64,000 bases of DNA from Rhizobium halophilum (lineage in GTDB: Bacteria; Pseudomonadota; Alphaproteobacteria; Rhizobiales; Rhizobiaceae). The notes under the pieces were generated by a model that was given only the letters and a program-made list of their open reading frames with translations, had not been told where the DNA came from and did not search any database. This document shows positions 52,997 to 62,648 of this stretch, piece after piece. Where the stretch lies: NCBI RefSeq assembly GCF_021648825.1, contig NZ_JAKJHS010000009.1, forward strand, positions 62,001 to 126,000, in the 5' to 3' direction. Position 1 is the first letter of the stretch. Each line of letters begins with the position of its first letter. Position numbers and translations under genes: made by a program.

Positions 52997-53272
52997 ATGG
53001 ACAAGTTTCACATGGCGAGACTGCCGCTCACAGCGATGATCATCGCCGGCCTTATTGGCCCAACCGCCGTTGGGCCGGCTAACGCGCAGGACTACCTCAT
53101 CCTCGCTGCCGCCGATTGCGGTTCTGCCGCGTCCCGTGTCGTCAGCGAAACCGGTGGCCAACTGCTTTCCGCCCAGCCGTCCTCCGATGGCCAGACCTGC
53201 GTCGTGACCGTGCTTGTGCAGGGCAGTGGCAATGAGCGCCCGCGCAAGGTAACGGTGCGGGTGCCGATGTAG
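52997..53272 (+). CDS. feuN: FeuN-like small periplasmic protein
   Basis: 91 residues (86 from the internal ATG 53012). A signal peptide (PLTAMIIAGLIGPTAVGPANA, cut after ANA) is followed by a small soluble domain, QDYLILAAADCGSAASRVVS ... CVVTVLVQGSGNERPRKVTV, with two cysteines that could pair. In Sinorhizobium a small periplasmic protein, FeuN, is encoded just upstream of feuP-feuQ and holds the FeuQ kinase in check. Size, signal peptide and position match; a PepSY-like fold is possible. Which of the two ATGs is used is not clear. Confidence 0.75.
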   Translation: MDKFHMARLPLTAMIIAGLIGPTAVGPANAQDYLILAAADCGSAASRVVSETGGQLLSAQPSSDGQTCVVTVLVQGSGNERPRKVTVRVPM

Positions 53273-53318
53273 GACGAATGGGCGGCTCAAGGGCTGCTGC
53301 AAGGGATGGGGGCGGATC

Positions 53319-53990
53319 ATGCGCATTCTCGTGGTCGAAGACGATGTCAATCTCAACCGTCAGCTGACCGACGCGCTGAAAGAAGCAGGATACGTCGTCG
53401 ATCAGGCGTTCGACGGCGAGGAAGGACACTTCCTCGGCGACACAGAGCCTTATGACGCAGTCATCCTCGACATCGGCCTGCCTATCATCGACGGCATCAC
53501 GGTCGTGGAAAAATGGCGCGCAGAGGGCAAAGGCATGCCTGTTCTGATGCTGACGGCCCGCGACCGGTGGAGCGACAAGGTCGCCGGCATCGACGCTGGT
53601 GCAGATGACTACGTGGCGAAGCCCTTCCATGTGGAAGAAGTTCTGGCCCGCGTCCGGGCGTTGATCCGCCGGGCCGCGGGACACTCTTCCTCCGAAATCA
53701 TCTGTGGACCCGTCCGTCTCGACACCAAAGCATCCAAGGCGACCGTCAACGGCGCTCCACTGAAGCTCACGTCGCATGAATTCAGGCTGCTTTCCTACCT
53801 GATGCATCACATGGGGGAGGTGGTTTCGCGCACGGAGCTGGTCGAACATATGTACGACCAGGATTTCGACCGTGATTCGAACACGATCGAGGTTTTCGTC
53901 GGTCGGCTGCGCAAGAAACTCGGCGTCGATCTGATCGAGACGGTGCGCGGTCTCGGCTACAGGATGCAAGCCCCCGCCGACGCTGCCTGA
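53319..53990 (+). CDS. feuP: FeuP-like OmpR/PhoB-family response regulator
   Basis: 223 residues. Receiver domain with VVEDD, phosphoacceptor Asp51 in VILDIGLPIIDG, Thr in LMLTARD and Lys in YVAKPF; then a winged-helix domain (LTSHEFRLLSYLMHHMGEVV, DSNTIEVFVGRLRKKLG, ETVRGLGYRM). The size equals FeuP. FeuP/FeuQ in rhizobia control export of cyclic beta-glucans (ndvA) and other genes, and are needed for adaptation to low osmolarity and for symbiosis. It is followed five bases later by the kinase. Confidence 0.88.
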   Translation: MRILVVEDDVNLNRQLTDALKEAGYVVDQAFDGEEGHFLGDTEPYDAVILDIGLPIIDGITVVEKWRAEGKGMPVLMLTARDRWSDKVAGIDAGADDYVAKPFHVEEVLARVRALIRRAAGHSSSEIICGPVRLDTKASKATVNGAPLKLTSHEFRLLSYLMHHMGEVVSRTELVEHMYDQDFDRDSNTIEVFVGRLRKKLGVDLIETVRGLGYRMQAPADAA

Positions 53991-53995
53991 CGCCG

Positions 53996-55399
53996 ATGGT
54001 CGGGCCGAGATCGCTCACCGCACGCGTCCTTCTGCTTGCCACTCTCTGGTCGGGATTGGCACTGGTGGTGATCGCGCTCGTGATTTCCGCCCTCTACCGC
54101 CAATCCGCGGAACGCGCCTTCACTGACCTTTTGCGGGCGCAGCTTTACAACGTCATCAACTCTGTCTCGATCGGCGAAAACAACAGCCTCGTCGGCAATC
54201 CCCAGTTGGGGGACTTGCGCTATTCACAGCCGGAAACCGGCTGGTACTGGATCATCGAGCCGCTCGGTACTTTCGCCGCCGCGCCACTTTCCTCCTCCTC
54301 GCTCGGCGTTTCCAGGATCGCCGTGCCCTCCATCCTCAACGTGCCCTTCAACAATCGCTACGAACGCTTCTATCCCGTCACCGACGCCTTCGGAAACAAC
54401 GTGCTAGTCGCTGAGACGGAGGTGGTTCTGGATGCTGAAGGCCGCGCCGCGCGCTTTCGCGTCGCCGGCAATCTGGATGCCATGGAGGAGGACATCCGGG
54501 TGTTTGACCGGAGCCTCTACATCGCGCTCTTCGTTTTTGGCGTGGGAAGCCTGGTCGTCAACGGAGGGGCCATTCTGTTCGGCCTTCGGCCCCTAGACCG
54601 CGCCCGGCGGGCGCTGGGCAAGATCCGCCGCGGCGAGGCGGAAAAACTGGAGGGCGACTTTCCGCGCGAGATCATGCCGCTGGTCAACGAGGTTAACGCG
54701 CTGATTGAGAGTAACCGCCGCATCGTCGACCGCGCCCGAATGCAGGTCGGAAATCTCGCTCACTCGCTGAAGACGCCGCTTGCCGTGCTGCTGAACGAAT
54801 CACGCGTGCTGGAGGCAGGACATCAAGAACTCGTGCGCTCACAGGCCGAGGCAATGCAGGCGCAGGTGCAGTCTTATCTGAACCGCGCCCGGATTGCCGC
54901 CCAAAGGGAGTCGGTGCTTGTCCGATGCGAAGTCGAGCCGGTCCTTGAGCGGCTTGTGCGGGTGATGCGCCGCCTTAATCCGGACAAGCAATTCCATCTC
55001 GCTGTGGAGCCGGGGGCGGTGCTGGCCATGGAACAGCAGGATGTGGAGGAAACCGTCGGCAATCTCCTGGAGAACGCCGCGCGCTTCTGCCGCGAAGGGG
55101 TGTGGCTTAGCGCTGCGGCTACGGTCGTACCGGCAGGCGACGCAAACGCGGGGCCTCGCCGGACCTGGCTTGAACTGGCGGTGGAGGATGATGGTCCGGG
55201 GATTGATCCGGAGCAGGCCGACGAAGCGATGAAGCGCGGCCGGCGGCTCGACGAAAGTCGACCGGGCGCCGGTCTCGGGCTATCCATCGTGCGCGAGATT
55301 GCCGGCGAATACCAGGGAAGCTTCCGCCTCGGGCGCAGCGAGCGTGGAGGACTTCGGGCCATATTGATCTTGCCTTCAGTCACGAAGGATGTTGCCTGA
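53996..55399 (+). CDS. feuQ: FeuQ-like sensor histidine kinase
   Basis: 467 residues. Two membrane helices (about residues 14-32 and 180-202) flank a periplasmic sensor of about 145 residues that begins with YRQSAERAFTDLLRAQLYNV. HAMP-like linker (LRPLDRARRALGKIRRGEAE), DHp with His256 in NLAHSLKTPLAVLLNESRVL, and HATPase with NLLENAARF, DDGPGID and GAGLGLSIV. The HSLKTPLAV H box belongs to the PhoQ-like group, as FeuQ does. Its periplasmic part is the likely contact of the FeuN-like protein. Confidence 0.88.
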   Translation: MVGPRSLTARVLLLATLWSGLALVVIALVISALYRQSAERAFTDLLRAQLYNVINSVSIGENNSLVGNPQLGDLRYSQPETGWYWIIEPLGTFAAAPLSSSSLGVSRIAVPSILNVPFNNRYERFYPVTDAFGNNVLVAETEVVLDAEGRAARFRVAGNLDAMEEDIRVFDRSLYIALFVFGVGSLVVNGGAILFGLRPLDRARRALGKIRRGEAEKLEGDFPREIMPLVNEVNALIESNRRIVDRARMQVGNLAHSLKTPLAVLLNESRVLEAGHQELVRSQAEAMQAQVQSYLNRARIAAQRESVLVRCEVEPVLERLVRVMRRLNPDKQFHLAVEPGAVLAMEQQDVEETVGNLLENAARFCREGVWLSAAATVVPAGDANAGPRRTWLELAVEDDGPGIDPEQADEAMKRGRRLDESRPGAGLGLSIVREIAGEYQGSFRLGRSERGGLRAILILPSVTKDVA

Positions 55400-55507
55400 T
55401 CAGGACAAACGCGCCATATCGCCATAAAGATGCCAGGCAGGAGCCCCACGCGAGTGCTTGGGTATCGCAACAAAAAGACTGTTTTCCGTCAACCGGTTTT
55501 GAAACAG

Positions 55508-55927
55508 ATGCGCACCAATTTTCGTCTTGGCCTCTCGCCGATCCTCCTGGCCTGCATGCTCGCGGGATGCACGTCCACCAGCGATGGTGGGAGAGGGCTG
55601 CTGTCCTCCCGCAGTTCATCATCGGCCCAGTATATCGCTGCATTGCAGGGCGGCATCGTCAGCCGAAGCGGCGTGACAATCAGCGACAGCGATCGGTCCC
55701 GGGCGCTGGAGGCCGAGTATCGAGCGCTGGAGGCGGCCCCTGGCTTTCAGCCCGTCGCCTGGAAAGGGCGCGGCGTGAGTGGCGAGGTCGTCGCTGCCGC
55801 ACCCTATCAGGTGGGGTCGCAGAACTGCCGCCAGTACAAGCATACGCTCGACGTCGGCGGACGTGAGGTCATCGCGCGTGGAGCTGCATGCCGTAATGCC
55901 AATGGCACCTGGACCCCGCTGATCTGA
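55508..55927 (+). CDS. Lipoprotein of the RT0821/17-kDa surface antigen type
   Basis: 139 residues from ATG 55508. Lipoprotein signal MRTNFRLGLSPILLACMLAGC with lipobox LAGC, then a Ser-rich linker and a beta-rich domain with CRQYKHTLDVGGREVIARGA and ACRNANGTW. The last part (YKHTL..GG....GxACR..dGTW) matches the 17 kDa surface antigen/RT0821 family of alphaproteobacteria, outer membrane lipoproteins of unknown function. It lies between feuQ and the cytochrome maturation operon on the same strand. Confidence 0.8.
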   Translation: MRTNFRLGLSPILLACMLAGCTSTSDGGRGLLSSRSSSSAQYIAALQGGIVSRSGVTISDSDRSRALEAEYRALEAAPGFQPVAWKGRGVSGEVVAAAPYQVGSQNCRQYKHTLDVGGREVIARGAACRNANGTWTPLI

Positions 55928-56065
55928 CGATTTGACATACGTCAAGGCGCTACGGGCGGCATAGGCGCAGAGACGAACGAAGGCCTTGCGGCCAAACGCC
56001 TCAAATCTGCGTCATGATCTGTTCGGCAGTTGGAAACCCCGGGCGGTTCGCGTAATTGGACCATT

Positions 56066-57208
56066 ATGTTGTTGTGGATTATCCTCGCCGCTCTGACGGC
56101 TGCCGTGGCGGCGGTCATGCTTGTGACGCTCGCGCGTAACGCCAGGACCGTCCGGCCCGGTCGTGCCGGTGAAGTCGCGGTTTATCGCGATCAGCTCGCC
56201 GAACTGGAACGCGACCGTGAGCAGGGCCTGATTTCCGGCGAGGAGGCAGAGCATGCCAAGGCCGAGATCGCCCGGCGCCTGCTGGCCGCAGCCGGAGAGG
56301 CGGACAAAGATCTTTCCACATCCCCACGCTCTGGGATGAGCTTTACCGCTATCGTGGTCACACTGCTGGTGCCGGCCATGGGGCTCTCGGTCTACCTGTC
56401 GCTGGGCAGGCCGGACCTGCCCGACCAACCGCTCGCTGCACGCCTAGAAAATCCGGGAAACAACATGGCGCTGCTTGTTGCGAAGGCCGAGCGCCATCTG
56501 GCACAGAACCCGAACGACGGGTCGGGCTGGGACCTGCTGGCACCGATCTATTTCCGGGCCATGCGGCTTGAGGATGCGGAGATGGCCTATCGCAATGCCA
56601 TCCGCCTTCTCGGAACAAGCGCGCAACGGCTGACGGGCCTTGGAGAAACGCTGATAGCCAGAAGCGACGGCATCGTCACGGAAGACGCCCGTTTGGCATT
56701 CGAGGAGAGCCTGCGCCTTCAGCCGAACGATCCGCGGGCACGCTTTTACCTTGCTCTTGCGCTGGAGCAGGCAGGCAAACGTGCCGAAGCCCGTGCCGCA
56801 TTCGAGGCACTTGCCAAGGATTCGCCACCGGACGCTCCCTGGATGGAGCTGTTACAGCAGCATATCGCCGCCAACGGAGGCACCAGAGTCGAACCATCCT
56901 TGACGCAGGTGCCGCGAGGCCCGGCCGCAGGCGACGTAGCCGCCGCAGAAGGCATGTCGGATATCGATCGGCAGGCTATGATCCGCGGCATGGTGGAAGG
57001 CCTGGCCTCGCGGCTGCAAGAGGAGCCGGACGATTTGGACGGGTGGCTGCAGTTGATCCGGTCGTACTCCGTGCTCGGGGACAAAGAAAAGGCCATAGAA
57101 GCTCTTAGAACTGGCCTACAAGCCTTCCCGGCCTCAGGGAATGAGGGACGTCAACTGGTTGGGTTGGCGCGCGAGGTGGGACTTGTCGTCGATGGAGTGA
57201 CGCAATGA
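56066..57208 (+). CDS. ccmI: Cytochrome c maturation protein CcmI (CycH)
   Basis: 380 residues from ATG 56066 ([20 protein letters not shown]). First membrane helix at the start, a cytoplasmic helical loop ([20 protein letters not shown] with [20 protein letters not shown]), a second helix (about residues 91-110), then a periplasmic TPR domain ([40 protein letters not shown]). CcmI binds the C-terminus of apocytochrome c and presents it to the heme ligation complex. It overlaps ccmE by four bases. Confidence 0.95.
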   Translation: MLLWIILAALTAAVAAVMLVTLARNARTVRPGRAGEVAVYRDQLAELERDREQGLISGEEAEHAKAEIARRLLAAAGEADKDLSTSPRSGMSFTAIVVTLLVPAMGLSVYLSLGRPDLPDQPLAARLENPGNNMALLVAKAERHLAQNPNDGSGWDLLAPIYFRAMRLEDAEMAYRNAIRLLGTSAQRLTGLGETLIARSDGIVTEDARLAFEESLRLQPNDPRARFYLALALEQAGKRAEARAAFEALAKDSPPDAPWMELLQQHIAANGGTRVEPSLTQVPRGPAAGDVAAAEGMSDIDRQAMIRGMVEGLASRLQEEPDDLDGWLQLIRSYSVLGDKEKAIEALRTGLQAFPASGNEGRQLVGLAREVGLVVDGVTQ

Positions 57209-57660
57209 CACGCAAACAGAAACGGCTGACGATCATTGCCGGCGGTATGAGCTTCATCATTGCGGCGGTGCTCCTGGTGATGTTCGCCTTCAGCCAGTCA
57301 GTCGCCTATTTCTTCATGCCCTCCGATCTGGCGACCACCGAGGTTTCGCCAGGAACCCGCATCCGCCTTGGCGGCCTCGTTGCCGAAGGATCGGTGAAGC
57401 GGGGCGAGGGCTCGACGGTAACCTTCTCAGTGACGGACGGCTCAGGAACAGTGCCCGTAAGTTACACCGGAATCCTGCCGGACCTCTTCCGAGAGGGGCA
57501 GGGCGTGGTGACCGAAGGCGCCTTCGATGCAATGTCGCACTCCTTCGTCGCCGATACGGTTCTTGCCAAGCATGACGAGAACTATATGCCCAAGGAGGTT
57601 GCCGATCGCCTGAAGGAGGATGGCGTCTGGCAGCATGGCGAGGAGGCGACCACGCAATGA
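57205..57660 (+). CDS. ccmE: Heme chaperone CcmE (CycJ)
   Basis: 151 residues. [20 protein letters not shown] with one membrane anchor, then an OB-fold: [40 protein letters not shown] and [20 protein letters not shown]. The His in AKHDENYMP binds heme covalently, and Tyr two residues on is the axial ligand. It carries heme from CcmC/D to CcmF/H. It overlaps both neighbours by four bases. Confidence 0.97.
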   Translation: MTRKQKRLTIIAGGMSFIIAAVLLVMFAFSQSVAYFFMPSDLATTEVSPGTRIRLGGLVAEGSVKRGEGSTVTFSVTDGSGTVPVSYTGILPDLFREGQGVVTEGAFDAMSHSFVADTVLAKHDENYMPKEVADRLKEDGVWQHGEEATTQ

Positions 57661-59645
57661 TCAATGAGATCGGCCACTATGCCCTGGTGCTGGCGCTCGC
57701 TACTTCATTGATCGTCTCGATCGTGCCGCTGATTGGCGCCCGCCGGAAGGACGCGGCCATGATGGCGCTGGCGCCCATGGGCTCTATTGTCATGTTCCTG
57801 CTGGTGCTGCTCTCCTTTGCGGCGCTAACCTGGGCCTATGTGGTGTCCGACTTCTCGTTGCGGAACGTCTTCGGGAACTCCCATTCGATGAAGCCGATGA
57901 TCTACAAGATCTCCGGCGTCTGGGGGAACCACGAGGGCTCGATGATGCTCTGGCTGCTGATCCTCGTGCTGTTCAGCGCCATGGTGGCCTTCTTTGGGCG
58001 CAATCTTCCCGACACGCTGCGCGCAAACGTGCTCGCCGTGCAGGGCTGGATCACCAGCGCATTCACCCTCTTCATCCTTCTGACGTCGAACCCCTTCCTG
58101 CGCCTCAACCCGGCACCGGCGGAGGGGCAGGACCTCAACCCGATCCTGCAGGATCCGGGCCTCGCCGTGCATCCGCCGCTGCTTTATCTCGGCTATGTCG
58201 GCTTTTCGGTCTGTTTCTCCTTTGCGGTTGCCGCGCTGATCGAAGGGCGGATCGATGCTGCATGGGCCCGCTGGGTGCGTCCTTGGACGCTGGCTGCCTG
58301 GACTTTTCTGACGGCCGGCATCGCCATGGGTTCCTACTGGGCTTACTACGAGCTCGGCTGGGGCGGCTGGTGGTTCTGGGACCCGGTCGAGAACGCTTCC
58401 TTCATGCCGTGGCTGGCCGGCACGGCCCTGCTGCATTCCGCGCTGGTGATGGAAAAACGCGAGGCGCTCAAGATCTGGACGGTGCTGCTGGCGATCATGA
58501 CGTTCTCGCTGTCGCTGCTCGGCACCTTCCTCGTGCGTTCTGGCGTGCTGACCTCCGTGCACGCCTTCGCGACCGATCCGACCCGCGGGATCTTCATCCT
58601 CGCCCTCCTGATGCTGTTCATCGGCGGTGCGTTTGCGTTGTTTGCCTGGCGGGCGCCGATGCTGAAGTCGGGCGGGCTGTTTGCGCCCATTTCGCGCGAA
58701 GGTTCGCTCGTCCTCAACAACCTGATCCTGACGGTCGCGACCGCGACGGTTCTCATCGGCACATTGTATCCGCTCGTGCTGGAGACGTTGACGGGCGAGA
58801 AGATCTCGGTGGGCGCGCCCTTCTTCAACATGACCTTTGGTCTGCTGATGATCCCGCTGCTGATCGCCGTGCCGTTTGGCCCGATGCTGGCGTGGAAGCG
58901 TGGTGATGCGCTCGGAGCGCTGCAGCGGCTCTATGGCGCGGCGGGCCTGGCGCTCATGGCGGGGCTGGTCCTCTACTACATCGAGAATGGCGGCCCGGTG
59001 ATGGCCGTCTTCGGCATCATCATTGCCTTCTGGGGCATGTTCGGTGCTTTGACAGACCTCTGGCACCGGGCGAATTTCGGCAAGCTTCCGTTCAATGTCG
59101 CCTGGCGTCGCCTGGTGGGGCTGCCGCGTTCCGCCTTCGGGACGGCGCTGGCCCATTTCGGCCTGGGCGTGACCGTGCTCGGTGTGGTCATGGTAACGAC
59201 CTACGAGACCGAGACGGTCCTGGAAATGAAGCAGGGCATGGCGGCCGACGCCGGCGGCTATTCGCTGATCTTCGACGGGATACGGCAGGCAAACGGCCCG
59301 AACTACACCGAGGAGCAGGGGCATTTTACCATCACCAAGGGCGGCGTGGTGGTCGCCGATACTTGGTCGTCCAAGCGGCTTTATACCGCAAGGCAGATGC
59401 CGACCACAGAAGCCGGGATTGTGACCTTTGGCTTTAGCCAGTTGTACGTCTCTCTCGGTGATCCCACCACGAGCGGTGGCATGGTCGTGCGCATCTGGTG
59501 GAAGCCCTTCATCCTCTGCATCTGGGGCGGCTGCCTGATCATGATGATCGCAGGCTTTGTCTCCCTGTCCGACCGCAGATTGAGGGTGGGGGCGCCGACT
59601 CGCCGGGCGCGCCCTGCAAAGCTGGCGATGGAGCCGGCAGAATGA
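57657..59645 (+). CDS. ccmF: Heme lyase subunit CcmF (CycK)
   Basis: 662 residues with about 14-15 membrane helices. The tryptophan-rich WWD motif is [19 protein letters not shown]. Periplasmic His residues for heme b and the entry site are in [29 protein letters not shown] and [15 protein letters not shown]. CcmF with CcmH and CcmI transfers heme from CcmE to apocytochrome c. Length agrees with the family. Confidence 0.97.
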   Translation: MINEIGHYALVLALATSLIVSIVPLIGARRKDAAMMALAPMGSIVMFLLVLLSFAALTWAYVVSDFSLRNVFGNSHSMKPMIYKISGVWGNHEGSMMLWLLILVLFSAMVAFFGRNLPDTLRANVLAVQGWITSAFTLFILLTSNPFLRLNPAPAEGQDLNPILQDPGLAVHPPLLYLGYVGFSVCFSFAVAALIEGRIDAAWARWVRPWTLAAWTFLTAGIAMGSYWAYYELGWGGWWFWDPVENASFMPWLAGTALLHSALVMEKREALKIWTVLLAIMTFSLSLLGTFLVRSGVLTSVHAFATDPTRGIFILALLMLFIGGAFALFAWRAPMLKSGGLFAPISREGSLVLNNLILTVATATVLIGTLYPLVLETLTGEKISVGAPFFNMTFGLLMIPLLIAVPFGPMLAWKRGDALGALQRLYGAAGLALMAGLVLYYIENGGPVMAVFGIIIAFWGMFGALTDLWHRANFGKLPFNVAWRRLVGLPRSAFGTALAHFGLGVTVLGVVMVTTYETETVLEMKQGMAADAGGYSLIFDGIRQANGPNYTEEQGHFTITKGGVVVADTWSSKRLYTARQMPTTEAGIVTFGFSQLYVSLGDPTTSGGMVVRIWWKPFILCIWGGCLIMMIAGFVSLSDRRLRVGAPTRRARPAKLAMEPAE

Positions 59646-60145
59646 TCCGGACGCTCGTTCTTGCGCTGATGCTGATCCTCTGTCCTGTCTTGCCCGCGTT
59701 CGCCGTCAACCCGGATGAGATACTGGCTGATCCAGTGCTGGAGGAACGGGCCCGTGATCTCTCCGCGCAGCTGCGCTGCATGGTCTGCCAGAACCAATCC
59801 ATCGACGATTCCAATGCCGAACTGGCTCGTGATCTTCGGGTGCTGGTGCGCGAGCGGCTGGTCGACGGCGACAGCGACGAGCAGGTGATCGATTATGTCG
59901 TTTCCCGCTACGGGGAGTTCGTCCTGCTGAAGCCTCGGATGTCTGCGCGCACTCTCCTGCTTTGGGTGGCGCCGGTTCTTCTCCTGGCGGCGGGAGCAAT
60001 TATTCTTCTGCTGATGGCAAGAGGGCGGCTGCAACCGGTGGCGCCTGCGCCGCTGACAGCCGAGGAACAGGCGCGGCTAGAGGACCTGGTAAGGCCCGAA
60101 CCCGAGACCCGGCGCCAGAACATTACAAACAATTCATCCCCCTGA
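59642..60145 (+). CDS. ccmH: Cytochrome c maturation protein CcmH (CycL)
   Basis: 167 residues from ATG 59642, overlapping the stop of ccmF. Signal peptide [21 protein letters not shown], then the redox motif [19 protein letters not shown] with Cys46 and Cys49, and one C-terminal membrane helix ([20 protein letters not shown]). It reduces or holds the thiols of the apocytochrome CXXCH site before heme attachment. It closes the four-gene operon in the cycHJKL order of rhizobia. Confidence 0.97.
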   Translation: MIRTLVLALMLILCPVLPAFAVNPDEILADPVLEERARDLSAQLRCMVCQNQSIDDSNAELARDLRVLVRERLVDGDSDEQVIDYVVSRYGEFVLLKPRMSARTLLLWVAPVLLLAAGAIILLLMARGRLQPVAPAPLTAEEQARLEDLVRPEPETRRQNITNNSSP

Positions 60146-60242
60146 CACCTGCAGGTAAGGTCCGGCCTCCTATATCTCTCCCCATCCACCGCCCGCCGGA
60201 ACACCCGGTGCAAGCAAGAGTGAAGAGAGAAGGTAGTCAAAC

Positions 60243-61799
60243 ATGCAAAACAGCAAACTCCGCCGTCCCAGCCTGAAGACGGTCCTGCAGACCTCGACGG
60301 TTGCCGGTCTTGCCGCAGTCATGCTGTCGACCGGCATTCCGGCGCAGGTCGTCGAATCCTTTGCCGATCCCGTCAAGGTCCAGGCTCCGCAGGCACCGAG
60401 CTTTGCCGACGTCGTTTCCGCCGTTTCGCCGGCCGTTGTGTCGGTGCGCGTCCAGTCCGAGGCGCAGCCGGTTTCCGACAACGGCAATTTCAGCTTCAAC
60501 TTCAACGGCCAGGGCTTTGATGATCTGCCGGATGATCACCCGCTGAAGCGATTCTTCCGCGACTTCGGCCCGCAGTTCCGCGGCGGACCGGACGATGATC
60601 AGGCACAGCGCGGTCCCCGTGGGGAGAACCGTCCGCACCGTATGCGTCCCACGTCCCAAGGATCTGGCTTCTTTATTTCTGAAGACGGCTATCTGGTCAC
60701 CAACAATCACGTGATCAATGACGGCGCAGCCTTCACCGTGGTCATGGATGACGGCACCGAACTCGATGCGAAGCTGATCGGCAAGGACAGCCGTACCGAT
60801 CTGGCCGTTCTGAAGGTCGATGCGAACCGCAAATTCACCTATGTCAACCTCGCCGACGACACGAAGGTCCGCGTGGGCGACTGGGTAGTCGCTGTCGGCA
60901 ACCCGTTCGGTCTTGGCGGTTCGGTCACTGCAGGTATCGTGTCGGCGCGCGGCCGCGACATCGGCTCCGGTCCGTACGACGATTATATCCAGATCGATGC
61001 GGCTGTGAATCGCGGTAACTCCGGTGGCCCGGCCTTCAACCTGGAAGGTGAAGTCATCGGCATCAATACCGCGATCTTCTCGCCATCGGGCGGCAACGTC
61101 GGTATTGCCTTCGCTATTCCCGCATCGGTCGCCCAGGACGTCGTCCAGGACCTGATCGACGACGGCAAGGTCGAGCGTGGCTGGCTTGGTGTACAGATTC
61201 AGCCAGTCAACAAGGACATCGCTGAATCGCTCGGTCTATCAGAAGCGCAAGGTGCGCTGGTCGTTGCTCCGCAGGAAGGCTCGCCCGGTCAGAAGGCCGG
61301 CATTGAGGAAGGCGATGTCATCACCGCGATCAACGGAGACCCGATCAAGGATGCACGCGATCTTGCCCGCAAGGTGGCGCAGTTCGGCCCCAACACCAAG
61401 GTCGACGTGAGCGTATGGCGTGATGGGAAGTCTCAGGACGTCGCGGTGACGCTCGGCAACCTCGCCAGCGAAGATGCTGCCAGCGCCGAACCGGTCGAGC
61501 CTGATGCACCCGTACCGTCGTCCGAGAAGGCACTTTCGAGCCTGGGAATCACCGTCGCTCCGGCCGATAACGGAACCGGTCTTGCCGTCACCGAAGTCGA
61601 TCCCGACTCCGAAGCTGCATCCCGCGGCCTGCGGACCGGCGAAAAGATCGTCTCGGTGAACAATAAGTCGGTCTCCGAAGCTGGCGACATCGAAAAGGTG
61701 ATCGAACAGGCTCGCAAGGACGGCCGCACCCGCGCGCTCTTCCAGGTCGAGTCCGAGCGCGGCAGCCGCTTTATCGCCCTGCCGATCAACGAAGGCTGA
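60243..61799 (+). CDS. degP: DegP/HtrA-type periplasmic serine protease
   Basis: 518 residues. A signal-like N-terminus (VLQTSTVAGLAAVMLSTGIP) and a trypsin-like domain with His156 (VTNNHVI), Asp186 (SRTDLAVL) and Ser260 (VNRGNSGGPAF), followed by two PDZ domains (VERGWLGVQIQPVNKDIAES and LGITVAPADNGTGLAVTEVD). It degrades or refolds damaged periplasmic proteins. In rhizobia degP follows the cytochrome maturation genes, as it does here (97 bases after ccmH). A clear terminator follows. Confidence 0.96.
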   Translation: MQNSKLRRPSLKTVLQTSTVAGLAAVMLSTGIPAQVVESFADPVKVQAPQAPSFADVVSAVSPAVVSVRVQSEAQPVSDNGNFSFNFNGQGFDDLPDDHPLKRFFRDFGPQFRGGPDDDQAQRGPRGENRPHRMRPTSQGSGFFISEDGYLVTNNHVINDGAAFTVVMDDGTELDAKLIGKDSRTDLAVLKVDANRKFTYVNLADDTKVRVGDWVVAVGNPFGLGGSVTAGIVSARGRDIGSGPYDDYIQIDAAVNRGNSGGPAFNLEGEVIGINTAIFSPSGGNVGIAFAIPASVAQDVVQDLIDDGKVERGWLGVQIQPVNKDIAESLGLSEAQGALVVAPQEGSPGQKAGIEEGDVITAINGDPIKDARDLARKVAQFGPNTKVDVSVWRDGKSQDVAVTLGNLASEDAASAEPVEPDAPVPSSEKALSSLGITVAPADNGTGLAVTEVDPDSEAASRGLRTGEKIVSVNNKSVSEAGDIEKVIEQARKDGRTRALFQVESERGSRFIALPINEG

Positions 61800-61820
61800 T
61801 CCTCCCAGCCAGCATCATCA

Positions 61821-61856
61821 AGGGGCACCGCCGGTCACGTCGGTGCCCCTTTTTCT
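61821..61856 (+). terminator. Rho-independent terminator of degP
   Basis: An 11-base stem (AAGGGGCACCG with CGGTGCCCCTT) around a ten-base loop is followed by a T-rich run. It lies 21 bases after the degP stop. Confidence 0.92.
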
Positions 61857-61891
61857 TTTCCTCCGCGCGTCTGAGTTGAAGGAGCGATAAG

Positions 61892-62647
61892 ATGGAAACC
61901 TCCACAAGCCACGCCCATGCCGACGAATCCGGGGGTGCAAAAAGGGCGGCGGACGCTATTGTGCCGCATATGAAGATTCTCGTGATTGAAGACGATCTCG
62001 AAGCGGCCGCCTATATGACCAAGGCCTTTCGCGAGGCCGGCATCGTAGCCGACCATGCAAGCGACGGCGAAAGCGGCCTCTTCATGGGGTCCGAAAACAG
62101 CTACGACGTCATGGTCGTCGACCGGATGCTGCCGCGACGCGACGGGATTTCTGTGATCAGCGAGCTGCGCAAGCGCGGTGTGAACACGCCGGTGCTGATC
62201 CTGTCCGCTCTGGGGCAGGTCGACGACCGGGTGGCGGGGCTGAGGGCAGGGGGCGATGACTATCTGCCCAAGCCTTACGCCTTCAGCGAACTTCTGGCCC
62301 GTGTCGAGGTGCTTGGCCGGCGCAAGGGGGCGCCCGAGCAGGACATGGTCTACCGCGTAGGCGACCTGGAGCTCGACCGGCTTTCGCATGAAGTTCGCCG
62401 GGCAGGGAAGGAGATCCTCCTGCAGCCGCGCGAATTCCGGTTGCTCGAATATCTGATGAAGAATGCCGGACAGGTCGTGACCCGCACCATGCTCCTTGAA
62501 CATGTCTGGGATTACCACTTCGATCCGCAGACCAATGTCATCGACGTACATGTGTCGCGGCTGCGCTCCAAGATCGAAAAGGACTTCGACAAGCCGCTTT
62601 TGAAGACCATTCGTGGTGCCGGCTACATGATCAAGGACGAGGGTTGA
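61892..62647 (+). CDS. OmpR/PhoB-family response regulator
   Basis: 251 residues from ATG 61892, chosen because AAGGAG sits seven bases upstream; the ATG at 61970, which gives the standard start MKILVIEDD, has no ribosome site. The 26 extra residues (METSTSHAHADESGGAKRAA) are polar and unusual for the family. Phosphoacceptor is Asp77 (VMVVDRMLPRRDG), Ser in LILSALG, Lys in LPKPYAF; the winged helix has LQPREFRLLEYLMKNAGQVV and TNVIDVHVSRLRSKIE with TIRGAGYMI. It pairs with the kinase that follows. The position after degP suggests an envelope stress role, by inference. Confidence 0.9.
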   Translation: METSTSHAHADESGGAKRAADAIVPHMKILVIEDDLEAAAYMTKAFREAGIVADHASDGESGLFMGSENSYDVMVVDRMLPRRDGISVISELRKRGVNTPVLILSALGQVDDRVAGLRAGGDDYLPKPYAFSELLARVEVLGRRKGAPEQDMVYRVGDLELDRLSHEVRRAGKEILLQPREFRLLEYLMKNAGQVVTRTMLLEHVWDYHFDPQTNVIDVHVSRLRSKIEKDFDKPLLKTIRGAGYMIKDEG

Positions 62648-62648
62648 G

